Shown: piece by piece, positions 24,907 through 32,483 of the stretch
How the letters are laid out: every line of letters starts with the position of its first letter
Position numbering within the stretch: the first letter of the stretch is position 1
Notes under the pieces: model-generated
What the model was told of the DNA's origin: nothing
The model's input: the letters and a program-made list of their open reading frames with translations, nothing else
The model's database searches: none
NCBI GenBank assembly: GCA_934446565.1
Contig: CAKSEO010000010.1
Span: 1-63,395, forward strand
Reading direction: 5' to 3'
Length of the DNA stretch: 63,395 bases
From: an uncultured Oscillospiraceae bacterium
Lineage (GTDB): Bacteria > Bacillota > Clostridia > Oscillospirales > Ruminococcaceae
Translations under genes and position numbers: made by a program

Positions 24907-25833
24907 TCAGACGGCGTAGTTTGGATTGTACTCCCTGAGGAGCTCCTCAAGGATGAGGGCGTCTATATCGTCCGAGGCAGGGCGGCTGCTTTCGCGGGCG
25001 GAATGCGGCTGACCGGAGGGTCTCTGCGGGAGCTCCTGCGCCGCCTTGTACAGCGCCGTCCTGAGGTAGGCTTTCAGGTTGCGGATATCGTTCCTGCCGC
25101 TGACGTAGTCCGCGACGTGGCACACCACTGCGTTATCCACCATCCTGAAAACAGAAGAAACATCCTTTTTTGTCACAGTCCGTCCGTCGGTCGGACTTTC
25201 CACCGCGAAAGCTCCGGATATCCCCTCGGCTGTTACCTCCGCCGCAAGGTCGGCGAAGCCCTCCCCGTATTTCTGCGAGATAAGCTGGTGGTCTATCTGC
25301 GACCTGGCTTGCTCCAGCGCGCCGACGGAGTTTGATAACTCTTGTTTATTTTCTTTTGTTTTATTGACTTTAGTTTTGCATGACTTTCGGGAACTTCCTG
25401 CCGCGACTTCCGGGGATTCCTGGACGTTCCCGGCGGGAGCTTCCGTGCGTTCCGGACGGGCTTCCGCTTCCCGGAGGGCACGCGCCTCCGGCTCGCCGCC
25501 GGAGCACAGCTCCTGGAGAAACTCCACGTTTTCCAGAATGCAGAAGTATCGCCTGGACGGTATCCCGACCTGCCTGGTCTTTATCAGCCCGAGCTCAGTC
25601 AGCTCCTTTATGCACCTCCTCTGCACCTTTCCCGAGAGCGCGGTCGATTCCTCCAGGTCCTCGATGGTGGAGTAGAACCAGCCGTCGGTCAGCATGTCCT
25701 GCTTCGCGTACCATTCGTGCTTCGCCAGCAGCGCCGCGTATATGACCGCCTCCGCAAGCCCCAGCGCGTGCGCCAGCCTGCGGTTCACCGATAGTGTGTT
25801 GTCCGGATTCAAAATCTCAAATACTTTTTTCAT
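24907..25833 (-). CDS. Winged-helix protein resembling plasmid/ICE replication initiators (RepA_N/DUF6017 type)
   Basis: In this 308-residue protein, the N-terminal 110 residues look like the winged-helix domain of Firmicutes replication initiators: NRRLAHALGLAEAVIYAALLAKHEWY, then DGWFYSTIEDLEESTALSGKVQRRCIKELTELGLI (quoted in part). A long low-complexity linker (residues 118-180, Arg/Glu/Lys-rich) follows. The C-terminal region (NIRNLKAYLRTALYKAA near 260-280) recalls the end of DUF6017-type proteins. No plasmid genes surround it. It could be a relic of an integrated plasmid or ICE, or a domesticated regulator. GGAGGAG precedes the ATG. Confidence 0.55.
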   Translation of the reverse strand: MKKVFEILNPDNTLSVNRRLAHALGLAEAVIYAALLAKHEWYAKQDMLTDGWFYSTIEDLEESTALSGKVQRRCIKELTELGLIKTRQVGIPSRRYFCILENVEFLQELCSGGEPEARALREAEARPERTEAPAGNVQESPEVAAGSSRKSCKTKVNKTKENKQELSNSVGALEQARSQIDHQLISQKYGEGFADLAAEVTAEGISGAFAVESPTDGRTVTKKDVSSVFRMVDNAVVCHVADYVSGRNDIRNLKAYLRTALYKAAQELPQRPSGQPHSARESSRPASDDIDALILEELLREYNPNYAV

Positions 25834-25916
25834 GAAAGCTCCTCCTTTGTTTTTTCTTGATGATACACCCGCCGGGACTGCAATTTACTGCAATCCTCCC
25901 GCCGCGAAAATTCCGC

Positions 25917-25945
25917 TTGACAATTCCGCCAAAACATTATACAAT
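25917..25945 (+). promoter_or_regulatory. Sigma-A promoter of rsmH
   Basis: TTGACA (25917-25922), 17 bases, TACAAT (25940-25945), 35 bases before the ATG. Confidence 0.85.
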
Positions 25946-25980
25946 AGTAACATCAAACTGAAAGGAATCATCACGGGATA

Positions 25981-27036
25981 ATGGAAAACGGAGAAGTACA
26001 GCACAAGCGCCGGGTGAGGTATTCCGGCACCCACCCCAGGCGTTTCGAAGAAAAATACAAGGAACTCAACCCCGAAAAATACGCCAGCGATATCCAGCAT
26101 ATAATCTCCCGGGGAGCGACCCCGGCGGGTATGCACATCTCGATAATGGTGAACGAGATACTGGAATTCCTGGATATCAAGCCGGGTCAGACCGGGCTCG
26201 ACGCCACCCTCGGCTACGGCGGACACACCCGCGCGATGCTGGACAAGCTCCAGGGGAGCGGCCACATCTACGCGCTGGACGTAGACCCGATAGAATCCGA
26301 AAAGACCCGCAAGCGCCTGAACGACCTGGGCTACGGCGACGACATCCTGACCGTAAGGCTACAGAATTTCGCGGATATCGACAAGGTCGCCGCCGAGACC
26401 GGGAAGAAATTCGATTTCGTGCTCGCCGACCTGGGGGTAAGCTCCATGCAGATAGACAACCCGGAGCGCGGGTTCTCCTATAAGGTGGACGGCCCCCTCG
26501 ACCTGCGCATGAACCCCAGAAAGGGCAAGAGCGGCGCGGAACGGCTCCAGGAGCTGACCTACGCCGAGATAGTCGGCATGCTCGCCGAGAACTCTGACGA
26601 GCCCTACGCCGAGCAGATAGCCCGCACGATAATGCGCTGGCGCAACAAGGGCGTGTACATCGCGACCACCACGCAGCTTCGCGAGTGCATAACCGAGGCG
26701 CTGTCGTTCCTCCCGAAGGGCGAGCAGAAGGAGACCGTCAAGAAATCCTGCCAGCGGACGTTCCAGGCGATACGTATCGACGTCAACAGCGAGTTCGAGG
26801 TGCTGTACGCGTTCCTGGACAAGCTCCCGGACGTGCTCGCGCCCGGCGGGAGGGTGGCTGTGCTGACGTTCCACTCCGGCGAGGACAGGCTGGTGAAGCG
26901 CTCGTTCAAGGAGCTCCACCGCGCGGGGGTCTACAGCGACGTTGCCCGGGACGTGATACGTCCTACTCCGGAGGAGTGCGTGCGCAACAGCCGCTCCAGG
27001 TCAACTAAGATGAGATGGGCGATAAGGGCGGAGTAA
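25981..27036 (+). CDS. rsmH: 16S rRNA (cytosine-1402-N4)-methyltransferase RsmH
   Basis: In this 351-residue protein, the SAM-binding motif LDATLGYGGHTRAML (about residues 79-93), DFVLADLGVSSMQID, the RGFSYKVDGPLDLRMN block near 160 and the C-terminal LTFHSGEDRLVKRSFK are diagnostic of RsmH/MraW. It N4-methylates C1402 in the ribosomal decoding centre. An unusual 50-residue basic N-terminal extension (KRRVRYSGTHPRRFEEKYKELNPEKY) precedes the MHISIMVNEILEFL start of the usual domain. rsmH normally opens the division/wall cluster (mraZ-rsmH-ftsL-pbp); here it stands alone, so this may be a second or relocated copy. Confidence 0.9.
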   Translation: MENGEVQHKRRVRYSGTHPRRFEEKYKELNPEKYASDIQHIISRGATPAGMHISIMVNEILEFLDIKPGQTGLDATLGYGGHTRAMLDKLQGSGHIYALDVDPIESEKTRKRLNDLGYGDDILTVRLQNFADIDKVAAETGKKFDFVLADLGVSSMQIDNPERGFSYKVDGPLDLRMNPRKGKSGAERLQELTYAEIVGMLAENSDEPYAEQIARTIMRWRNKGVYIATTTQLRECITEALSFLPKGEQKETVKKSCQRTFQAIRIDVNSEFEVLYAFLDKLPDVLAPGGRVAVLTFHSGEDRLVKRSFKELHRAGVYSDVARDVIRPTPEECVRNSRSRSTKMRWAIRAE

Positions 27037-27055
27037 GCCTCGGCGATACAAAATC

Positions 27056-27087
27056 AACTGGGGGAAAACTTTCGTTTTCCCCCAGTT
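27056..27087. terminator. Bidirectional terminator between rsmH and spoVM
   Basis: A perfect 14-bp stem (27056-27069/27074-27087) with a TTTC loop. The T run follows on the + strand; the A-rich 5' flank serves the - strand. The core GGGGGAAAAC/GTTTTCCCCC is the same one found in the hairpin-string repeats. Confidence 0.92.
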
Positions 27088-27116
27088 TTGTTGTTCCGGT
27101 TTTCAGGGCACGCGCT

Positions 27117-27203
27117 TCACTCCACCGGCATCTTTTTAATGCCGAACATCGCGCGGAGCAGCCCGGCAAACAGCTTCGGGCTTTTCAGCACTACTATCTT
27201 CAT
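27117..27203 (-). CDS. spoVM: Stage V sporulation protein M (SpoVM), 28 residues
   Basis: A 28-codon gene, easily missed. It begins MKIVVLKSPKLF and continues AGLLRAMFGIKK. It keeps the family pattern M-K-x4-K-x-P-K-(x)3-G-(x)2-R-A-M-x-G. The Pro at residue 9 kinks the amphipathic helix that lets SpoVM sense convex membranes. In Bacillus it sits on the outer forespore membrane and recruits the coat ATPase SpoIVA. AAAGGAG lies eight bases before the ATG. It follows a small membrane-protein gene by 18 bases on the same strand and ends at the terminator shared with rsmH. Strong evidence that the organism makes endospores. Confidence 0.9.
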   Translation of the reverse strand: MKIVVLKSPKLFAGLLRAMFGIKKMPVE

Positions 27204-27221
27204 ATGTACTCCTTTCCAGCG

Positions 27222-27398
27222 TCAGCATTTCAGCAGGAAAATGCCGATGACTATCAGCAGGAACGCGACCGCGAACAGCAGCACCTTGAGCGAAAAGAAC
27301 GATATGCACATCACCGCCCCGAAAAACGCCGCCACTGCCAGCGCGGCGCCTATCCCACAGCGGCGCTTCCGTCTCCCGCGTCTTTTCACCAGCCTCAC
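27222..27398 (-). CDS. Small basic two-helix membrane protein upstream of spoVM
   Basis: About 58 residues with GTG start at 27398 (or 56 from GTG at 27389; ribosome signals GGGGGTGAGG do not decide). A strongly basic N-terminus (RLVKRRGRRKRRC) is followed by two hydrophobic helices (GAALAVAAFFGAVMCISFF and VLLFAVAFLLIVIGIFLL) and a C-terminal KC. It matches no family I recognise. It is tightly coupled to spoVM (18-base gap), so a role at the sporulation membrane is possible. The coding call rests on the clean hydrophobic pattern and GC3 bias. Confidence 0.6.
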   Translation of the reverse strand: MRLVKRRGRRKRRCGIGAALAVAAFFGAVMCISFFSLKVLLFAVAFLLIVIGIFLLKC

Positions 27399-27521
27399 CC
27401 CCGCTTCTCTTACTGCCCCATATTATTCCGCCCCGCCGGATTTGGTTACAGATTTCCGCCGAAGCTGCTCTATAAGGCAATTTAGACAAAAAGTAACACT
27501 AAATTTTGTTAAAACGGCTTA

Positions 27522-27550
27522 TTTACAAATCGGCAAAAATTACTTAAAAT
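27522..27550 (+). promoter_or_regulatory. Putative promoter of the LacI-family gene
   Basis: TTTACA (27522-27527), 17 bases, TAAAAT (27545-27550) in an AT-rich region. It is weaker than the other promoters in the window. Confidence 0.5.
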
Positions 27551-27596
27551 AATATTATATACTTAATTTGTTCATCGTGCCCGAAAGGATTTGAAA

Positions 27597-28634
27597 ATGA
27601 CCAAAAAAGCTGTTACAATGAGCGATATCGCCAAGGTCATGAGCGTCAGCACCGTGACCGTTTCCAAGGCGCTCGGAGACCGCGACGGAGTGAGCGCGGA
27701 GCTCCGCGAGCGGATAAAGCAGAAAGCGACCGAGATGGGCTACCGCGTCCACGCCGGCTCCCACGGCGTCAAGGACGGGCTCACCTACAACATCGGCATA
27801 ATTGTCGCGGAGCACTTCATCAGCGACGCCAGCTCGTTCTACTGGATAGTTTACCGCAATATCGTGGAGCTCCTCCAGAATCAGAACTACTACGGCATGC
27901 TCGAGATGGTGGCGGATAAGTCCGCTGACGACCCCTCCGCAGTCGAGGATGTGCCTAACTCCGTGCTCGACCACAAGGTGGACGGGCTCATCGTGCTGGG
28001 TCAGCTTTCCGAGGACTACATCGACCGCCTTATGAGCTTCGAGCTGCCTACGGTGTTCCTGGATTTCTACGGCAGCCGCGAGGACGTGGATTCCGTGCTC
28101 TCCGACAGTTTCTACGGCGCCTACATGCTCACCAGCCACCTCATCGAGAACGGACACCGCCGCATCGGATTCCTCGGGAGCATAAGCTCCACAAGCTCCA
28201 TCCAGGACAGGTACCTCGGCTACTACAAGGCGCTGCTCGAGAACCGTATCCCCCTCCGGCAGGACTGGGTCATCGGCGACCGCAGCAACGAGAGCGACAT
28301 CTTCCCGGAGTTCACCCTCCCGAACGACATGCCCACCGCGTTCGTCTGCAACTGCGACGAGACCGCCTACAAGCTCGTGAACCAGCTCAAGGCGGCGGGT
28401 TATTCCGTTCCGGACGACATCTCCGTCGTGGGCTACGATAACCACATCTACTCCACCATCTGCAATCCGCGCCTGACCACCATCGACGTCAACAGCCGCG
28501 TGATGAGCACCGAGGCGGTGGATATCATCCTCCACAAGATACGCGACGGGAATTACCGCCGCGGCCGCACCCTCGTCACCGGAAAGCTGGTGCGCCGCGG
28601 GAGCGTCCGGAATCTTAACGAGGGCGACAAATAA
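27597..28634 (+). CDS. LacI-family transcriptional regulator
   Basis: In this 345-residue protein, residues 5-50 form the LacI helix-turn-helix (VTMSDIAKVMSVSTVTVSKALGDRDGVS, in part) with the hinge helix region to about 60. A periplasmic-binding-protein-like sensor domain follows (residues 65-335; blocks NIGIIVAEHF, VDGLIVLG, GHRRIGFLGS, SVVGYDNHIYST, PRLTTIDVN). The ATG at 27597 has AAAGGAT seven bases upstream; a TTG six bases earlier lies too close. It probably binds a sugar or sugar phosphate and controls carbohydrate genes. No transport or catabolic genes are adjacent. A cre/LacI-type site lies before the GH13 gene at 51.8 kb. Confidence 0.9.
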   Translation: MTKKAVTMSDIAKVMSVSTVTVSKALGDRDGVSAELRERIKQKATEMGYRVHAGSHGVKDGLTYNIGIIVAEHFISDASSFYWIVYRNIVELLQNQNYYGMLEMVADKSADDPSAVEDVPNSVLDHKVDGLIVLGQLSEDYIDRLMSFELPTVFLDFYGSREDVDSVLSDSFYGAYMLTSHLIENGHRRIGFLGSISSTSSIQDRYLGYYKALLENRIPLRQDWVIGDRSNESDIFPEFTLPNDMPTAFVCNCDETAYKLVNQLKAAGYSVPDDISVVGYDNHIYSTICNPRLTTIDVNSRVMSTEAVDIILHKIRDGNYRRGRTLVTGKLVRRGSVRNLNEGDK

Positions 28635-28665
28635 CGTCCGGCAGAGCGCTCGGTAAACAATATCA

Positions 28666-28691
28666 TGGGGGGAAACGTTCGTTTTCCCCCA
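28666..28691 (+). terminator. Terminator after the LacI-family gene
   Basis: A 12-bp stem (28666-28677/28680-28691, one G-U) with a 2-base loop as drawn. It shows the same GGGGGAAAC/GTTTTCCCCC core as 27056-27087. Only a weak T-containing tail follows (CCGCTTTG). Confidence 0.7.
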
Positions 28692-28752
28692 CCGCTTTGC
28701 CGCTGCGTTTCTGTATATTTTCCTGGCGCCGTATAATTATTCAAAAAAACAC

Positions 28753-28781
28753 TTGAACTAATTTCAAAAGTGTGGTATACT
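28753..28781 (+). promoter_or_regulatory. Promoter of the long nusB-dxs-recN operon
   Basis: TTGAAC (28753-28758), 17 bases, TATACT (28776-28781). It is the only clear promoter before the run of genes from 28,824 to 39,194. Confidence 0.8.
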
Positions 28782-28823
28782 AAAATAGATTAAATATATT
28801 CGCCTGCAATTCAGGAGGTCAAT

Positions 28824-29174
28824 ATGGAAAAGAAAATCAACAAACCCGTCGGGACGATAAAGGTCTCCGAGGGCGTCATTGTCAAGATGGCGGAGCTCGC
28901 CGCCGCAGAAATAGACGGAGTTTACTGCCGGGGTCAGGCTCCCGCGCCGTCCAATACGAAGTCGAAGGTGCTGGGTCCCGTCCGCGCAAGGCTGGGCGAG
29001 GATACCGCCGAGATACGCGTCGATATCATCGTCATGGAGGGCTTCAACGCCGTGAATGTCGCCGAGGCAGTCCAGAAGAGCATAAAATCCGCCATCCAGA
29101 GCATGACGAATTTCACAGTAACAAAGGTAGACGTTAACGTTGCCGGAATAAAATTCAAGGAGAGCGCCGTCTGA
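28824..29174 (+). CDS. Asp23/Gls24 family protein (YqhY-like)
   Basis: This 116-residue protein has the family blocks VGTIKVSEGVIVKMAELAAAEIDGV at residues 8-32 (in part), VDIIVMEGFNAVNVAEAVQKSI and VTKVDVNVAGIKF. In Firmicutes the member encoded just before nusB is YqhY, linked to control of fatty-acid synthesis (acetyl-CoA carboxylase) and envelope stress. CAGGAGG precedes the ATG. First gene of the operon; nusB follows after 14 bases. Family is certain, function from the Bacillus homologue's context. Confidence 0.85.
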   Translation: MEKKINKPVGTIKVSEGVIVKMAELAAAEIDGVYCRGQAPAPSNTKSKVLGPVRARLGEDTAEIRVDIIVMEGFNAVNVAEAVQKSIKSAIQSMTNFTVTKVDVNVAGIKFKESAV

Positions 29175-29188
29175 GCGCAGTAACGAAA

Positions 29189-29605
29189 ATGGAAGAAAAA
29201 CTTAGCAGGAGAGAAGTCCGCGAGGGCGCATTCATTATTTTATACCAGACCATGTTCGGGCAGACCCCGCAGGAGATAACCGAAGCGGACGAGGAGGCTT
29301 TCGGCCTCGCCCGCAGCCATGAGACCGACCTCATGGTGAACGGCGTGCTTTCCCACGACGAGGAGCTCACCGGGATAATCGCAAAGTACAGCACCACGCG
29401 TTCCGTGGCGCGTATCTCCAAGGTCAACCTCGTCATCATGAAAATAGCCATCTACGAAATAAAGTACGACGATAAGGTGCCCGGCGCCGCCGCCATAAAC
29501 GAGGCGATAGAGCTCGGCAAGAAGTACGCGTTCAAGCAGGACTGCAACTTCATCAACGGCGTGCTCAACTCCTATCTCGAGGAATACGAGAATGCCCGGG
29601 ATTGA
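29189..29605 (+). CDS. nusB: Transcription antitermination protein NusB
   Basis: This 138-residue all-helical protein has SRREVREGAFIILYQTMFGQ at the N-terminus, then ARISKVNLVIMKIAIYEI and the conserved end VPGAAAINEAIELGKKYAFKQDCNFINGVLNSYL (in part). With NusE (S10) it binds boxA RNA and prevents premature termination of rRNA operons. Length is typical. The next gene, xseA, starts 14 bases before its stop. Confidence 0.93.
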   Translation: MEEKLSRREVREGAFIILYQTMFGQTPQEITEADEEAFGLARSHETDLMVNGVLSHDEELTGIIAKYSTTRSVARISKVNLVIMKIAIYEIKYDDKVPGAAAINEAIELGKKYAFKQDCNFINGVLNSYLEEYENARD

Positions 29606-30830
29606 TTTCGGGCTGGGGAATTTCGGCAGGCGCGCTCCCGACCCCGTGATAACAGTCACGCAGCTCACCGCAATGGTGAAGTCCGCCGTCAGCGCCGCTC
29701 CGGGGCTTTCCCGGGTCGCCGTCGCCGGGGAGATATCCGGCTGCACGCGCTCCGCGAAGGGTCACATCTACCTCACCCTCAAGGACGGCACCAACGTCGT
29801 CAGCGTCGTCATCTTCGCCAGCGCCGCCGCGCACCTCACCCACCAGCCGCAGAACAGTGAGCAGGTCGTCTGCCACGGTTCTGTTGACATCTACGGCGGG
29901 CAGGGGCGCTACCAGATATACTGCACCGACGTCACCCTGCAGGGCGCGGGAGCGCAGGCTGCCGCCCTCGAGACGCTAAGGCGCAGGCTGGAGCAGCAGG
30001 GGCTGTTCAACCAGCACCGCCCCATCCCCAGGAACCCTAAGACCATCGCGGTAGTCACCTCGGCGACCGGCGCGGCGATAACCGACATCCGCAACGTGCT
30101 CGCAAGGCGCTGCCCGTTCGTAAGGCTGCTGCTCATCCCGGCGCTCGTGCAGGGCGCGGACGCCGACCAGTCCGTTGCGGAGGGTATCCGCCGGGCGCAG
30201 TCCACCAACGCGGACGTCATCATCTTCGGGCGCGGCGGAGGTTCCGCGGAGGACCTCTCCTGCTTCAATTCCGAGGTGATAGCCCGGGCGGTCTACGCCA
30301 GCCGTATACCGACGATTTCGGCGGTAGGGCACGAGCGCGACTACAGCATCTGCGACTACGTCGCGGATATGCGCGCGCCTACGCCGTCCGCGGCGGCGGA
30401 GCTCGCTACGTCCGTCACCGCCGGGATGATGCTGGACGCCATCGACAACAGCATGCTCCAGATACGCACCAGGATGTCGAACTACCTTTCCGTCTGCGGC
30501 AGGACGCTGGATCACCGCATGGCGGTGATAACCGCGCTGTCCCCGTCCGCGCGTATCAGGAACGCCTCCCAGCGGCTGGACGCGCTGGAGCAGCAGATAC
30601 GTCAGAGCATGCACGGCAGGCTGGAAAGGCTCGACCGCGCCGTTACCGCGAGCGCCGGAGTGATATCCGCGCTGAATCCGCTGGCGGTGCTGTCCAGGGG
30701 GTACTCCGTGACCAGCTCGGAGGGCGGTATAGTCACCGACGCGGCGCAGCTCTCCCCCGGGGACGATATCAGCATCAGGCTCGGGAAAGGCTCCGTTACC
30801 GCAAGGGTGACGGCAGTGAGCGAAGAATGA
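29592..30830 (+). CDS. xseA: Exodeoxyribonuclease VII large subunit
   Basis: This 412-residue protein has an OB-fold DNA-binding domain at about residues 14-110 (TVTQLTAMVKSAV, VAVAGEISGCTRSAKGHIYLTLKD in part). The nuclease domain follows, with IAVVTSATGAAITDIRNVL, VIIFGRGGGSAEDL and PTISAVGHERDYSICDYVADMRAPTPSAAAE blocks (in part). The C-terminal helical region and VLSRGYSVTSSEGG complete it. With XseB it degrades single-stranded DNA to oligonucleotides in mismatch and recombination repair. The start overlaps nusB. Slightly shorter than the 440-460 residues often seen, from a trimmed coiled-coil region. Confidence 0.93.
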   Translation: MPGIDFGLGNFGRRAPDPVITVTQLTAMVKSAVSAAPGLSRVAVAGEISGCTRSAKGHIYLTLKDGTNVVSVVIFASAAAHLTHQPQNSEQVVCHGSVDIYGGQGRYQIYCTDVTLQGAGAQAAALETLRRRLEQQGLFNQHRPIPRNPKTIAVVTSATGAAITDIRNVLARRCPFVRLLLIPALVQGADADQSVAEGIRRAQSTNADVIIFGRGGGSAEDLSCFNSEVIARAVYASRIPTISAVGHERDYSICDYVADMRAPTPSAAAELATSVTAGMMLDAIDNSMLQIRTRMSNYLSVCGRTLDHRMAVITALSPSARIRNASQRLDALEQQIRQSMHGRLERLDRAVTASAGVISALNPLAVLSRGYSVTSSEGGIVTDAAQLSPGDDISIRLGKGSVTARVTAVSEE

Positions 30831-30857
30831 CCGTTCCGTTTTTGGAGGTAACATATA

Positions 30858-31058
30858 ATGGATTTTGAACAGGCTATGGCAAGGCTCGCGGAGATATCCG
30901 GGCTGATGAGCAGGAACGACCTCAAGCTGGAGGATTCGATGAAGCTCTACACCGAGGCGGTCGAGCTTACCAAAAAATGCAAGGAATACATCAAGAACGC
31001 GGAGCTCCAGGTGCAGACCCTGGAGGCTTCCGACCGACCGGAGGGCGCAATTGGATAA
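30858..31058 (+). CDS. xseB: Exodeoxyribonuclease VII small subunit
   Basis: This 66-residue two-helix protein has the typical start DFEQAMARLAEISGLM and L-K-L-E-D-S-M-K-L-Y-x-E-A-V-E-L. Multiple XseB copies assemble on the XseA coiled coil. GGAGGT lies 10 bases before the ATG. The following ispA gene starts (TTG) eight bases before its stop. Confidence 0.93.
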   Translation: MDFEQAMARLAEISGLMSRNDLKLEDSMKLYTEAVELTKKCKEYIKNAELQVQTLEASDRPEGAIG

Positions 31059-31947
31059 GGAAACAGTCAGGGAACAGCTCCGGGACTACGCGGAGATGAC
31101 CGAGCGGGCGATAGATTCTTACCTGCCGGAAACCGAGTGCCTGCAGAAGAACGTGATACTTGCGGCGCGGCACAGCCTTACGGCTGGCGGAAAGCGGCTC
31201 AGACCGGCGCTCGTGATGGAGTTCTGCCGCGTCAGCGGCGGCGAGCCCGCGTCGGCGCTCCCGGTGGCGTGCGCCATCGAGATGATGCACACGTTCTCGC
31301 TGATACACGACGACCTCCCCTGCATGGACAACGACGACATGCGCCGGGGTAAGCCGAGCTGCCACAAGGCGTTCGGGGAAGCGAACGCGCTGCTCGCCGG
31401 GGACGCCCTCGCGATACTCCCCGGGGAGATGATCGCTAAGGCGGGGCTCAAGGGCACGATATCCCAGACCGCGGCGCTGAAGATAATATCCCTGCTTGGC
31501 GAGCAGGCGGGAATCTACGGCATGATAGGCGGTCAGGTCATCGACACCGAAAACGAGGGAAAGCAGCTCCCGGAAAACGTGCTGCTTGAAATGTACCGCA
31601 TGAAGACCGGAGCGCTGCTGGAATTCTGCTGCCGCGCGGGAGTTATCGCGGCGGGCGGCGGAGCCGACCTCCAGCTTGCGGCGGGCACCTACGCGAGGAA
31701 GCTGGGGCTGGCGTTCCAGATAATCGACGACATCCTCGACGTCACCGCCGACGAGAAGCTGCTCGGGAAGCCTGTCGGCAGCGACAGGGAGAGCGGCAAG
31801 TACACCTACGCCGCCGTGGCGGGGCTGGAAAAGGCGCGCGCCGAGGCTGCGAAGCTCACCGACGAGGCAGTCCGGGCGCTGTCCGCGTTCGGGGACAGGG
31901 AGTTCCTGGAGGGGCTGACGCGCCTGCTGCTGGAGCGAAAGTATTGA
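31051..31947 (+). CDS. ispA: Polyprenyl (farnesyl/geranyl) diphosphate synthase
   Basis: In this 298-residue protein, the first aspartate-rich motif is DDLPCMDNDD (about residues 91-100), the second FQIIDDILDVTAD near 225. ALVMEFCRVSGG and KTGALLEFCC are other family blocks. It condenses IPP with DMAPP/GPP to farnesyl or geranylgeranyl diphosphate. TTG start with GGAGG upstream, overlapping xseB. The two residues between the Asp-pairs of the first motif are the usual bacterial insertion. It sits with dxs, which supplies the substrate pathway. Confidence 0.92.
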   Translation: MDKETVREQLRDYAEMTERAIDSYLPETECLQKNVILAARHSLTAGGKRLRPALVMEFCRVSGGEPASALPVACAIEMMHTFSLIHDDLPCMDNDDMRRGKPSCHKAFGEANALLAGDALAILPGEMIAKAGLKGTISQTAALKIISLLGEQAGIYGMIGGQVIDTENEGKQLPENVLLEMYRMKTGALLEFCCRAGVIAAGGGADLQLAAGTYARKLGLAFQIIDDILDVTADEKLLGKPVGSDRESGKYTYAAVAGLEKARAEAAKLTDEAVRALSAFGDREFLEGLTRLLLERKY

Positions 31948-31969
31948 CCGTCCGGAGGAAGTAATTTAT

Positions 31970-32470
31970 ATGAACATTTTTATGGCGAACCCGACCATCA
32001 CAGTCGGGATGATATCGTTCGTCTCGGCGCAGATAATCAAAACTGCGCTGTTCGCGATACAGCAGAAAACTTTCAACCCCGAGCGGATAACCGGCGCGGG
32101 CGGCATGCCGTCGTCACATTCGGCGCTGGTCGTTTCGGTGGCGCTGTACCTCCTGAGGCTGCCGGAGATAGGGTTCTCCAGCCCGATATTCGCGATGGCT
32201 ATGCTGATACTGGGCATCGTTATCTACGACGCGCTGAGCGTGCGCTACAACGCGGGGCTCCACGGAAAGGAGCTCAACCGCCTGCGCAAGGTCATCGACG
32301 AGATGGACGACGAGATATCCAAGCTCAGCGGCGAGGAGCGCGACGAGAAGATGGAAGAAATGTCCGACCGCAAGGAGTTCAAGGAGTTCCTCGGTCACAA
32401 GCCGATAGAGGTGCTGGCGGGCGCTCTGCTGGGCATCATCATCGCGATGGTATTTCCGCTTCCGGCGTAA
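31970..32470 (+). CDS. Divergent PAP2 family (DUF212) membrane protein
   Basis: This 166-residue protein has the phosphatase-like signature GAGGMPSSHSALVV at about residues 43-56 and RYNAGLHGKELNRL near 92. Four hydrophobic segments (about 8-25, 50-65, 70-88 and 145-165) fit the family. Members may act on lipid or polyprenyl phosphates, which would suit the position between ispA and dxs, but activity is unproven. A charged helical insert (EMDDEISKLSGEERDEKMEEM) separates the membrane parts. GGAGGAAG precedes the ATG. Confidence 0.85.
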   Translation: MNIFMANPTITVGMISFVSAQIIKTALFAIQQKTFNPERITGAGGMPSSHSALVVSVALYLLRLPEIGFSSPIFAMAMLILGIVIYDALSVRYNAGLHGKELNRLRKVIDEMDDEISKLSGEERDEKMEEMSDRKEFKEFLGHKPIEVLAGALLGIIIAMVFPLPA

Positions 32471-32483
32471 TTGTGAGGAGATC

